Source of the DNA: CAZMGG01 sp964565715
GTDB taxonomy: Bacteria; Planctomycetota; UBA1135; UBA2386
DNA length: 43,098 nt
Direction of reading: 5' to 3'
NCBI GenBank assembly: GCA_964565715.1
Contig: CAZMGG010000039.1
Coordinates: 1 to 43,098 of the forward strand
Under the pieces are notes generated by a model, which worked only from the letters and a program-made list of their open reading frames with translations, was not told where the DNA came from and did not search any database. A program made the position numbers and the translations under genes. Numbering within the stretch: position 1 is the first letter of the stretch; the number at the start of each line of letters is the position of its first letter. This document shows positions 1 to 8,526 of this stretch, one piece after another.

Positions 1-1230
1 GGCCACATCCACCGCATGCGCTACGACGGCGCCCGCGACGGCATCGAGTACTTCACCCTGGCCACCACCGGCGGCGTGCTGGAGATGGAGGCGCCGCAGG
101 CGGGCTATCTGCACGAGCTGCACGCGGTGACGGTGCGTCCCGACGGCATCCAGGTGGCGACCCTGCCGGTGGGCGCGGTGATGGACCCGCGCCGCATCAC
201 CGGCGAGATCAGCGAGGACGCCGAACGGCTGCACCGGCGGCTGCTGCCGGCGGATCCGCGCGGCCTCGCGATCGGCGCCGACGGGGCCGCCGACGGCGTG
301 CTGACCGTCGACCTCACCAATCCGGCGCGGCGGCCGGTGGAGCTGACGGTGACGCCGCTGCACGACGGGTCGTGGAGCTTCACGCCGGACCACACCCACC
401 TGGTGATCCCCGCCGGCGCCACCATGCCGGTGGCGTTCGCGGTGGTCCGCCCAGCCGGCGCCGGCGGGGCCTTCGACCTGCCGCGCCTGGAGCTGCGCAC
501 CGACTACCTCGGCGAGGGCCTGCGCTTCAGCCTGCCGCGCCGCGAGGCGGCCCTGGCGCTGCCGCCGCCGGCGGAACTCGGCGCCACCGAGGCGCCGGCG
601 CCGGGCACCCTGCAGCTCGACGGCAACGGCGCCTGCCTGCGCATCGCTGCCGACCGCTGGGACCTCGCCGACGGGCCGTTCACCGTCGAGGGCTGGGTGC
701 ACCCAGACCAGCTGCAGGGCCGCCGCGGCGTGGTGGCCCGCACCGAGAGCTCGGAGTGGTCGATCCTGCTGCTGGACGGCGTGCCGGAGTTCCTGGTCCA
801 CCTGGACGGCCGCTATGCCAGGGCCCGTGCCGCCGGCGTGACGCTGCAGGTGGGCCGCTGGCACCACCTGGCCGGCGTCTTCGACGGCCAGGAGGTGCGC
901 CTCTACGTCGATGGCGAGAAGGTCGCGGCGACGGCGGCGGTGGGCAGCCGCACGCCCAACCGGCTGCCGTTGTTCATCGGCGCCGACCCGGGCCAGAACG
1001 GCGCGCCGGGTTCGTTCTTCCACGGCCGCATCGACGACGTGCGCGTGTCGGTCGGCGCCCGCCACCGGGGCGAGCGCTTCGCGCCGCCGGCCCAGCTCGT
1101 GCCCGACCAGGACACGGTGCTGCTGCTGCCGCTGGACCGCGACTTCGGCCCCTGGACCCCCGATCGATCGCCGCGCGCCACCCATCCCGAGCGGGTCGGC
1201 GCGGCGCGGTGCGTCGCCGGCGGCCGCTGA
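1..1230 (+). CDS. Metallophosphoesterase with C-terminal LamG-like domain (5' end missing)
   Basis: The frame is open from base 1, so this is the 3' part of a gene that begins outside the window. The first codons read GHIHR, which fits the last metal-binding GHxH motif of calcineurin-like metallophosphoesterases, followed by the YFTLATTGG strand usual after it. After a beta-rich stretch comes a concanavalin/LamG-like module over roughly the last 200 residues (FTVEGWVHP, WHHLAGVFDG, VRLYVDGEKV, GRIDDVRV). LamG folds normally bind sugars or proteins outside the cell, so a secreted phosphoesterase is likely. The metal ligands of the N-terminal half cannot be seen. The methyltransferase start lies about 50 bases downstream on the same strand. 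Family is confident; substrate is unknown. Confidence 0.85.
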   Translation, partial: GHIHRMRYDGARDGIEYFTLATTGGVLEMEAPQAGYLHELHAVTVRPDGIQVATLPVGAVMDPRRITGEISEDAERLHRRLLPADPRGLAIGADGAADGVLTVDLTNPARRPVELTVTPLHDGSWSFTPDHTHLVIPAGATMPVAFAVVRPAGAGGAFDLPRLELRTDYLGEGLRFSLPRREAALALPPPAELGATEAPAPGTLQLDGNGACLRIAADRWDLADGPFTVEGWVHPDQLQGRRGVVARTESSEWSILLLDGVPEFLVHLDGRYARARAAGVTLQVGRWHHLAGVFDGQEVRLYVDGEKVAATAAVGSRTPNRLPLFIGADPGQNGAPGSFFHGRIDDVRVSVGARHRGERFAPPAQLVPDQDTVLLLPLDRDFGPWTPDRSPRATHPERVGAARCVAGGR

Positions 1231-1283
1231 TCCCGGCGACGGCGCGCTTGCGCGCGCTCCGCCCTTTCCGTTACAGGGTGCGG

Positions 1284-2165
1284 ATGGCATCGACCAGGGC
1301 CCGCCGCCAGAAGCCGAAGCAGTCGCCGCGCCGCAAGTCCGGCAAGTCCCGCAAGCCCGGACTCACCGCGCGCACCGCCGACCGGCATGTGCTCTACCAG
1401 CTCTCGGTGCAGGGCCCGGAGACCGACGCCGCCTTCTTCGGCCGCTTCCACAAGCGCTACACCGGCGAGGACCTGCGCGTGTTCCGCGAGGACTTCTGCG
1501 GCACGGCGGTGCTGTCCTGCCACTTCGTGAAGCGCCACCGGCAGAACCGCGCCATCGGCGTCGACCTCTGCGCCGACACGCTGGCCTGGGGCCGCCGTCA
1601 CAACGTGGAGCCGCTGCTCGACGAGGAGCAGCAGACGCGCCTGCAGCTGGTGCAGGCCGACGTGCGGTCGGCCAGGGTCGAGAAGGCGCAGCTCACCGCC
1701 GCGCTGAACTTCAGCTACAGCGTGTTCCGCACCCGCGAGGAACTCGGCGGCTACATCCGGGCCGCGTTCCGCGACCTGCGGCCCGGCGGCGTGCTGATGC
1801 TCGACGCCTGGGGCGGCCCCGACACCCAGGACACCGAGCAGGAGCGCCGCCGCATCAAGGGCTTCACCTACGTCTGGGACCAGCACGCCTTCGATCCGAT
1901 CACCCATCGCATCGATTGCCGCATCCACTTCGAGTTCCCCGACGGCAGCCGCATGCGCAACGCGTTCCAGTACGACTGGCGACTGTGGACCCTGCCGGAG
2001 ATCCGCGAACTGTTCGCCGAGGCCGGCTTCGAGGACATCCACGTGCTGTGGGAGGGCACCGACAGCCAGACCAACGCCGGCAACGGCATCTTCCGGCGGG
2101 TCCGCTTCGGCGAGGCCTGCCCGTCGTGGATCGCCTACGTGGTCGGCCGCAAACCGAAGGGCTGA
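1284..2165 (+). CDS. Class I SAM-dependent methyltransferase
   Basis: A 293-residue protein with a Lys/Arg-rich tail (about 30 residues), then a Rossmann methyltransferase core. Motif I is EDFCGTAVLSCHFVK with the acidic loop GVDLCADTL that would hold the SAM ribose. A later LNFSYSVFRT region and RDLRPGGVLMLDAWGG correspond to the usual post-motif and motif III segments. The end carries an aromatic-rich region and WIAYVVGRK. The substrate cannot be told; related proteins are mostly annotated only as class I methyltransferases. I start at the ATG at 1284 because the upstream in-frame extension reads as Arg/Pro/Ala shadow sequence of the preceding gene. No clear Shine-Dalgarno sequence precedes it. 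Confidence 0.88.
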   Translation: MASTRARRQKPKQSPRRKSGKSRKPGLTARTADRHVLYQLSVQGPETDAAFFGRFHKRYTGEDLRVFREDFCGTAVLSCHFVKRHRQNRAIGVDLCADTLAWGRRHNVEPLLDEEQQTRLQLVQADVRSARVEKAQLTAALNFSYSVFRTREELGGYIRAAFRDLRPGGVLMLDAWGGPDTQDTEQERRRIKGFTYVWDQHAFDPITHRIDCRIHFEFPDGSRMRNAFQYDWRLWTLPEIRELFAEAGFEDIHVLWEGTDSQTNAGNGIFRRVRFGEACPSWIAYVVGRKPKG

Positions 2166-2227
2166 GCCCGCCGCCAACGGCCGATCCTTGCCCCGGCCCC
2201 CTCGCCCCCGTTCAATCCTCGCCCCCC

Positions 2228-3302
2228 ATGAAAGACCTGGTCATCCTCGGCGCCGGCAAGATCGGCCGCATGGTCTGCCACATGATGGCGAAGTCCGGCG
2301 ACTACAAGGTCCGCATCGGCGACGCGGCGCAGGCCGCCGTCGACGTCGTCACCGGCCGCTACCCGGACGTCACCGGCCAGCAGGTGGACTTCGCCGAGGG
2401 CAGCAGCCTGGACGGGCTGCTGCGGGGCGCCTGGGGCGTCATCTCCTGCGCGCCCTACCACTGCAATCCGCTGATCGCGGCGCGTGCCCGCGAGCTGGGT
2501 CTGCACTACTTCGACCTGACCGAGGACGTNNNNNNNNNNCCAAGTGAAGGCCCTGGCGGAAGGGGCGAAGACCGCGTTCGCGCCGCAGTGCGGCCTGGCG
2601 CCGGGCTTCATCACCATCGTCGCCAATCATCTGATCCGCAAGCTGACCGACGTGCAGGATCTGCGGCTGCGGGTCGGCGCCCTGCCGCGCTATCCGGCCA
2701 ACCGGCTCAAGTACAACCTGACCTGGTCCACCGAGGGTCTGATCAACGAGTACTGCCGGCCCTGCGAGGTCATCATGGACGGCGAGCTGCGCTCGGTGCA
2801 GCCGCTGGAGAACCTCGAGCGGCTGACCATCGACGGCGTCGAGTACGAGGCGTTCAACACCTCCGGCGGGCTCGGCACCCTGGCCACGACCCTGCAGGGC
2901 AAGGTCCGCAACCTCAACTACAAGACCATCCGCTTCCCGGGCCACAGCGAGATCCTCAAGCTGCTGCTGCACGACCTGCGCATGCAGGACCACCAGCAGG
3001 AGCTGGCCCGGATCTTCGAGCGGGCGCTGCCCGGGACCTTCCAGGACCAGATCGTGGTGTTCGTCTCGGCCACCGGCACCTTCCGCGGCCGGTTCACCGA
3101 GTCGACCTACGCCAAGACCATCCTGCACCGGAAGATCGACGACGAGAACTGGAGCGGCATCCAGATCACCACCGCGGCGGGCGTCTGCGGGGTCGTCGAC
3201 CTGCTCGCCGAGGGCAAGCTGCCGCAGGCGGGCCTGGTCCGCATGGAACAGGTCGACTACCCGAGCTTCCTGGCCAACCGGTTCGGCCAGTACTACGCGT
3301 AA
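2228..3302 (+). CDS. Saccharopine dehydrogenase family oxidoreductase, interrupted by an assembly gap
   Basis: The N-terminal piece starts MKDLVILGAGKIG, a dinucleotide-binding GxGxxG motif, and continues through a Rossmann half to HYFDLTED. After ten N the frame changes and resumes with QVKALAEGAKTAFAPQCGLAPGF, then the catalytic/dimerisation domain typical of saccharopine reductase-like and lysine 6-dehydrogenase-like enzymes (NTSGGLGTL, KTIRFPGH). The family makes or breaks the secondary amine linking lysine to a dicarboxylate, or oxidises amino acids directly; which reaction applies here is not clear. The frame change is most simply the N run not reflecting the true gap length, so I treat it as one intact gene. 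Start ATG at 2228 follows a C-rich stretch with no Shine-Dalgarno sequence. Confidence 0.85.
2530..2539. other. Run of ten N (assembly gap)
   Basis: Ten undetermined bases inside the saccharopine-dehydrogenase-family gene. The reading frames on the two sides differ, so the true gap length is not a plain ten bases. Confidence 0.99.
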
Positions 3303-3312
3303 GCGACGGCGA

Positions 3313-6300
3313 CTAGCCGCCGCGGCGGCCGCCGCCCTGGCCGCCCTGCCCGTTGCCCTGGCCACCGGGTCCGCGACCACGCTGGCCGCCGTTCCCGGGG
3401 CCATTGCCGCCGGGAGCATTGCCGCCAGCGCCATTGCCCGGCGGCGTCTCGCCCGGTGCGGGCTCCGGCGCCTTGTCCAGGGTCACGTTCAGGAACGCCG
3501 GCTGGCCCGGCACCACCACCAGTTCGCCGGTGGCGCTGGTCAGGCCGCGGCCGCCGATGTCGTAGCGCCAGGTGCCCGGCGGTACCGGCTGCGGGCCGGT
3601 GGTGCCATCACGCACCATCAGCATCCGGAGCGACGGCAGCCGGCGCCATTCGTTGGCCGGGGTCGTCCCCGCCTCGCTGGCCAGTGCCAGCATCACCCGC
3701 AGGCGATTGCCCTCGCCTTCCACCGGCGGGGTCGTCACCCGGATCTCGAGTTGGCTGGTCAGCAGGTCCACCTGCACCGTGGTCACCGAGTACGCGGTGA
3801 TCGTCACGTCCTGCCGCTGCAGCACGGAGTTGCCGCCGCCGGGCCCGCCGCGGCCGCCGCGGCCGCCGAAGCCACCCTGGCCCATCGAGACTTGGCTGCT
3901 GCCGCGCGACACTTCCATCTGGTAGGTGCCCGGCGGGATCGCGGTGATCTGGAACGAGCCGTCGGCGCCGACGGTGCCGCGCAGGAGTTGCTGCGCCATC
4001 TCCGCCATCCGGCCTTCCGGCGTGTTCTGGTTGCCGCCCTGGCCACCGGGCCCGCGGCCGCCGCGCCCGCCACCGTTGCCATTGCCGGGCGCCGCCGCCG
4101 CCGCGTTCGGATCGCGCCGCTGCAGCCGGACCTGCACGCCGGTCGCCGCCGCGCCGTTGAAGCGGACCTGACCGCTGAGCGTGCCCAGCGCCTCCTGGCC
4201 CGCCACCAGGTCGTGGCGCACCTCGGCGCCGTTGCCGACCATCACGTCGGGGAACTGCTTGTCACGCTGGGCGATCGCCGCGGCGAGTTGCGCCCGCCGG
4301 GTCTCCTCGTCGCCGCCGCGCTGGTTGATGCTGGCGAAGTAACCGCCCGCGGGCAGCCCCTCGATCGAGTACTCGCCGGTCAGCAGGTCGACGTTGGCGC
4401 CGTGCCGCGAGTTGTTGCCGGTGTGCACCAGCGTCACCCGCGCCGAGACGCCCTTCGGCAGGTTGCTGACCACGCCATGCACGCGGCCGCCGCCCACCAT
4501 GGTGATCTTCATGGTGCGGGTCTGGCCCGGGCCGGGCAGCGCCACCGCCGGATCCTCGAAGTCGACCAGGTCCTCGGCCTGCACCCGCAGCCGCAGCGTG
4601 CGGGCGAACACCGGATCCAGTTCGAAGGCGCCGTCGGCGCCGGTCACCGCCCGGGCGACGCGCATGCCGCCGCCAGGGCCGCCGAAGCCGCCGAAACCGC
4701 CTGGCCCACCGCGCCCACCGCGGCCACCGCCGCTGCGCTGGTTCTCGTCCAGGGTGACGCCCTGGGGCGGTTCGGGCAGGAACAGCTCCACCGTGGCCCG
4801 CTGCACCGGCGTGCCGTCGGCCAGCACCACGGTGCCGGCGAGACGCGACCCGGTCGCCACCCGCACGGTCATCCCGGTCACCGGCTGGCCGGCCTCGACC
4901 TGGAACGGCTGGGTCGCCATCCGCACGTAGCCCGGGGCATCGATGTCGAGCACGTACTCACCGACCTGCAGGCCGTCGACCGTGAACGTGCCGTCCTGGT
5001 GCGCGGTCGGCTCCGGGGTGCGACCCGGCATGCGGCCGCCGGGGCCCAGCATGGCCTCGAGCCACGCAGCGCGGGCCTTCTCCGCCGCCGCCCGCTCGGC
5101 CTGGGCCTGCTGCATGGCCTGCTCGCGCTCGGCCTGCCGCGCCGGATCCGGCGTGCGGCCGCCGCGGCCGCCACGCCCGGTGTTGCCCTCGGCCGCCACC
5201 TCGCGGACGGCCGGGGCGGGCCCTCCCGGGTTGCCCTGACCGTTCTGGCCGCCGCGACCGCCGCGCTGGCCGAAGCCGGCGAACGGGTTGTCCTGGTTCT
5301 GCTGCCCGCCATCCACGCGCCGCGCGGTGATGCCGTAGCTCAGGACCGGCTGGCCGGTGCCCGCGTCCACCACCGTGCCGCTCACGCTGAGCGCGCGCTG
5401 CATGGTGATCTCGACCCTGGCGCCGCCGGTCGCGTCGACCGGCTCCTGGGCCTGCTCGAGGAAGCGACGATGGGTCGCAGTCAGCTTGAGCTGGGCCTTC
5501 GGCAGCTTCTGGAAGGTGAACTCGCCCTTGTCGTTGGTGCGGACGGTCTCGGTCGCCGCCACCGTCTCGCGCATCCGGGCGAACTCCTGCATGCGGGCCG
5601 GGTCGCCGCCGCGGGGGCCCTCGCCGTTGTCGCCGCCGCGCGGGCGCCGGCCACCGCCATCCTGGCCCTGGCCGCCCGGCGCACCGGGCGACTGCTGCGC
5701 CATCGCGTTCTCGCGCTGCTGGCGGAACTGCGCCATCAGCGCCTCCCGCGACACCTCGCCCTGCACCATCGCGTTGGCGATCGGCTTGCCGTCGGGGTCG
5801 CGGACGATGCCGCTGACCTGGGCCGCCTTCACCGCCACCAGCCGCTGCTCCGCCACGGGCTGGCCGTCGGTGGCCTCGAGCACGCGCGAATGGGCATCCA
5901 GGTGACCCTGGGCGCTGGCGACGAGCTGGAACGCGCCGGCGGGAACCGGACCCAGCCGGAAGGTGCCGAGGTTGTCGGTCTTCGCCATCACCAGATCCGC
6001 CAGCGGATCGGCGCCACCCCAGCCGCGCCGGCCGCCGAAACCACCACCAGGGCCGCCGCCGAAGCCGCCGCGGCCGCCGTTGCGGCCACCGCGCCCGTTG
6101 TCCTGGTTGCCGCCGAACAGGTTGCCGAACGGATTCTGGTTGGCGTCCTCGGGATTGGCCCGCTCCCAGCGCACCTCGGCGCCGGCCAGCGCGACCTGGC
6201 CGTCGTCGACCACCACGCCGGTGATGACGAGGCCGTCCTGCAGCACCAGATCGTCGATGCCCAGCTCCCCCATCGCCGCCTGCCACTGCCGCCGTTCGAT

Positions 6301-6933
6301 GGCCGGCGCATAGCTCTCGTGGGTGGCGACGATGGTCAGGTCGGCGGCCTCGTAGGCCTTGCCGCTCAGCGCGTAGGTGCCGTCGGCACCGGTCAGCACG
6401 GCGTCGGCCACCGGTTGCGCCTGGAAGCGCGCCCGCATCTCCTCGAAGCGCTGCCGGTCCTCGGCGCTGATCTCGCCGCCGGGCCCGCGGCCGCCCGGCC
6501 CGCGCTGGCCCTGCATGCCCTGGAACATCTCGCGCATCCCGCCGCGACCACCCTGCGGCGCGTTGCCGCCGGCCTCGCGGGCCTGGGTGAAGGCCGCCAT
6601 GAAGTCCTGCCGGTGCAGCACCTGCACCCTGGCCCGCGCGATCGGGTTGCCCAGCTTGTCGGTGACGCGCCCCCGCACCTGCAAGCCGGTCTGCGCCAGC
6701 GTCGGCAGCCCCAGCGCCGCCGCCGCACCGCGTTCCATCTCGGTGCGATCGTCGCCCTCGTCGGCGCCGCGGACCATCGCGTCGGCCACGCCGACCGAGC
6801 CCGGACGCCCGCCCTCGCGGGCCGTCGTCGTGACCTGCGTCGGATCGATGTCGTCGCCGCCGAGCAGGAGCATCGCGCCGGCACCGAGGCCGAGGACGCC
6901 CACCAGGATCAACAGGATGCGTGCTGGATTCAT
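3313..6933 (-). CDS. Large anchored protein with repeated carboxypeptidase-regulatory-like domains and Gly-rich linkers
   Basis: A 1206-residue protein. Residues about 5-28 form an uncleaved signal anchor (MNPARILLILVGVLG...), so most of it should lie outside the cytoplasmic membrane. About seven beta-sandwich units of the carboxypeptidase-regulatory-like type follow, each opening with a phrase such as VRGRVTDKLGNPIARARV, ITGVVVDDGQVALAGAEV, VSGIVRDPDGKPIANAMV, LAGTVVLADGTPVQRATV or LSGQVRFNGAAATGVQV. Between and within them are low-complexity runs of Gly, Arg, Asn and Gln (GGRGGRGG, NGQGG), and the C-terminus is entirely of this kind. I chose the ATG at 6933 over 6951 because GGAGGGAG lies 8-16 bases upstream. 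It follows the secreted protein at 7015-8301 by about 80 bases and is probably co-transcribed. Function unknown; likely structural or adhesive. Confidence 0.85.
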   Translation of the reverse strand: MNPARILLILVGVLGLGAGAMLLLGGDDIDPTQVTTTAREGGRPGSVGVADAMVRGADEGDDRTEMERGAAAALGLPTLAQTGLQVRGRVTDKLGNPIARARVQVLHRQDFMAAFTQAREAGGNAPQGGRGGMREMFQGMQGQRGPGGRGPGGEISAEDRQRFEEMRARFQAQPVADAVLTGADGTYALSGKAYEAADLTIVATHESYAPAIERRQWQAAMGELGIDDLVLQDGLVITGVVVDDGQVALAGAEVRWERANPEDANQNPFGNLFGGNQDNGRGGRNGGRGGFGGGPGGGFGGRRGWGGADPLADLVMAKTDNLGTFRLGPVPAGAFQLVASAQGHLDAHSRVLEATDGQPVAEQRLVAVKAAQVSGIVRDPDGKPIANAMVQGEVSREALMAQFRQQRENAMAQQSPGAPGGQGQDGGGRRPRGGDNGEGPRGGDPARMQEFARMRETVAATETVRTNDKGEFTFQKLPKAQLKLTATHRRFLEQAQEPVDATGGARVEITMQRALSVSGTVVDAGTGQPVLSYGITARRVDGGQQNQDNPFAGFGQRGGRGGQNGQGNPGGPAPAVREVAAEGNTGRGGRGGRTPDPARQAEREQAMQQAQAERAAAEKARAAWLEAMLGPGGRMPGRTPEPTAHQDGTFTVDGLQVGEYVLDIDAPGYVRMATQPFQVEAGQPVTGMTVRVATGSRLAGTVVLADGTPVQRATVELFLPEPPQGVTLDENQRSGGGRGGRGGPGGFGGFGGPGGGMRVARAVTGADGAFELDPVFARTLRLRVQAEDLVDFEDPAVALPGPGQTRTMKITMVGGGRVHGVVSNLPKGVSARVTLVHTGNNSRHGANVDLLTGEYSIEGLPAGGYFASINQRGGDEETRRAQLAAAIAQRDKQFPDVMVGNGAEVRHDLVAGQEALGTLSGQVRFNGAAATGVQVRLQRRDPNAAAAAPGNGNGGGRGGRGPGGQGGNQNTPEGRMAEMAQQLLRGTVGADGSFQITAIPPGTYQMEVSRGSSQVSMGQGGFGGRGGRGGPGGGNSVLQRQDVTITAYSVTTVQVDLLTSQLEIRVTTPPVEGEGNRLRVMLALASEAGTTPANEWRRLPSLRMLMVRDGTTGPQPVPPGTWRYDIGGRGLTSATGELVVVPGQPAFLNVTLDKAPEPAPGETPPGNGAGGNAPGGNGPGNGGQRGRGPGGQGNGQGGQGGGRRGG

Positions 6934-6979
6934 GATTCGTGCTCCCTCCACTCCGCCGTGCCGTCCGCCTTGCCGCCGG

Positions 6980-6999
6980 GGGCGGGCCGGAGCCCGCCC
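6980..6999 (-). other. Perfect 8-bp stem-loop between two co-directional genes
   Basis: GGGCGGGC and GCCCGCCC flank a 4-base loop. It lies between the stop of the 7015-8301 gene and the ribosome binding site of the gene at 6933. There is no T tract on the minus strand, so it looks more like a processing or attenuation stem than a full intrinsic terminator. Confidence 0.5.
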
Positions 7000-7014
7000 G
7001 TGCCTCGCGTGCCG

Positions 7015-8301
7015 CTACTCCTTCTGCGCCTCGCAGCGGACCTTCAGGACCAGCTTGCCCTTCAGGTCGGAGTTGCTCTCGAACTTCATCTCCTCGCCCT
7101 GGCGATCCATGGTCGAGGTGGTGGCGCGGGTCATCGCCACGTCGCCGCCGAGGTCCACCGCGACCACCTGCTGGGTCTGCAGATCGACCTGGATCTTGCC
7201 GGTGAGCTGGATCGTCGCGTCGACCTTGTCGACGGCGTTGGCCATCGGGCCCTGGCCGCCGCCCTGCGCGCCGCCACGGCCGCCGCGGCCGCCGCCCATG
7301 CCGCCCACCGCCCCCTGCCGCAGGCCCAGGTCGGCGCCGCTGCCCTTGCCGGTCAGCACCGCGGTCACGTCGAGGATCGCCACCCGCTGGCCGCTGCCGG
7401 TCTGCTCGACCGCCGCCAGCTTGCCCGTCACCTTGCCCTGCAGCTTGCCGCCGGCCAGCAGCTGCTGCACGTTGGCCACCGCGCCGCCACCCATCGCGCC
7501 GCCGCCGAAGCGACCGCCCGCACCGCCGCCGGTCGCGTTGCCGCCCTGGCCGCCGCCCTGACCGCGGCCGCCCTGACCACGGCCACCCTGGCCGCGACCA
7601 CCACCCTCGCCTTCGGCGCCACCGGCACCGGTGCCGCCGGCCCCGGCACCCTCACCGCGGGGCGGCCGCGCCGCGGTCACCGGGTGCATCAGGCCGCGCA
7701 GGGCCTCGACGAAGGTCTTGCTCAGGTCGGCTTCCTGGCCGACGCCCAGCGCGCCCTGCGGCACCAGCCCGGCCAGCACGACGCGGCCCGGCACGCCGCG
7801 GCCAATGCCGCCCGCCACGGCCTTCTGGTCCTCGCCCTCGCCCTCCCACAGCTCCACCTGGCCGTCCTCGCCGGTCTTCAGGGTCACCTTCTTGCCCTGC
7901 AGGCCGCCCTCGATGGCGTTCTCCCGCGCGCCCTCGGCGCCGGGCATCGCGGTGGTCTGCTTCAGCGTGTGGTAGTGACGCCAGTCCTGGCCCGCCGGCG
8001 CCTGGTCGAACACGACCTGCTGGCTCACCGTGGTCGGCCCCGCCGGCGCGGCGCCGGCTCCGCCCTGACCACCGGCCCGGCCGCCGCCCGCGCCGCGTCC
8101 GCCGAACCCGCCCTCCTGGCCGTTCACCAGCACCTTGCGGTTCTCGGTGGCCTCGATGCGCGTGTCGATGCTGATCCGCACCGGCGCGGCCTGGGCCGCC
8201 GTCACGTTCAGGTTGGCCGTCGTCGACGGGCCTTGCGAGGCATCCTGGGCGAGCAGCGAGGTGGCGAGAACGGGAACGACGAGGACGAGGGCGGTGCGCA
8301 T
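7015..8301 (-). CDS. Secreted glycine-rich protein of unknown function
   Basis: A 428-residue protein with a typical signal peptide (MRTALVLVVPVLATSLLAQ, cleavage likely after about residue 19). A folded, charged sequence is interrupted by long Gly/Arg/Gln stretches around residues 65-85, 215-265 and 325-345. The non-repetitive parts mention no recognisable catalytic motif; the C-terminal segment IQLTGKIQVDLQTQQVVAVDLGGDV reads as beta strands. The same GGRGG and GQGG composition occurs in the next gene (3313-6933), suggesting the two products work together outside the cell. A GGAGAG ribosome binding site precedes the ATG at 8301. I do not recognise a family. Confidence 0.8.
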   Translation of the reverse strand: MRTALVLVVPVLATSLLAQDASQGPSTTANLNVTAAQAAPVRISIDTRIEATENRKVLVNGQEGGFGGRGAGGGRAGGQGGAGAAPAGPTTVSQQVVFDQAPAGQDWRHYHTLKQTTAMPGAEGARENAIEGGLQGKKVTLKTGEDGQVELWEGEGEDQKAVAGGIGRGVPGRVVLAGLVPQGALGVGQEADLSKTFVEALRGLMHPVTAARPPRGEGAGAGGTGAGGAEGEGGGRGQGGRGQGGRGQGGGQGGNATGGGAGGRFGGGAMGGGAVANVQQLLAGGKLQGKVTGKLAAVEQTGSGQRVAILDVTAVLTGKGSGADLGLRQGAVGGMGGGRGGRGGAQGGGQGPMANAVDKVDATIQLTGKIQVDLQTQQVVAVDLGGDVAMTRATTSTMDRQGEEMKFESNSDLKGKLVLKVRCEAQKE

Positions 8302-8526
8302 GGAAGCTCTCCGGGAAGTGCTGGGCGGGGGACGATTCGCCCGGCCGGTTTGGGGACCGGCCGAATACGGACCCGCCGGTCATTCCCCACGGTTCGGGAC
8401 ACCGCTGTGACAGGTTCCGTGCAACGTCGGCCCGCCGTTGGCTTGGGGCTGGCCGGTCACGGGGCCCGCAAGACCACCATAACCATGTATTCGATAAAGA
8501 GTTACGATTGAATTGCGTCGGTGGAC
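8302..8526 (-). promoter_or_regulatory. Intergenic region with an AT-rich island, probable promoter for the 8301 gene
   Basis: Between the stop of mnmE and the start of the secreted protein. Bases about 8478-8518 are the only AT-rich stretch nearby, reading TTCAATCGTAACTCTTTATC and GAATACATGGTTATGG on the minus strand. It is a plausible sigma-dependent promoter, but I cannot fix a -35/-10 pair with confidence. Confidence 0.35.

Noticed and set aside
2530..2539. Frame change in the saccharopine-dehydrogenase-family gene as a true frameshift
   Set aside because: It coincides exactly with the run of N, whose length is not reliable, and the protein is coherent on both sides.
3751..8511. Plus-strand 1586-codon open frame opposite the two Gly-rich genes
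   Set aside because: It is His/Arg/Gly/Ala-rich with no domain or motif, and is the antisense of two convincing minus-strand genes with signal sequences and ribosome sites. Long antisense frames are expected at this GC content.
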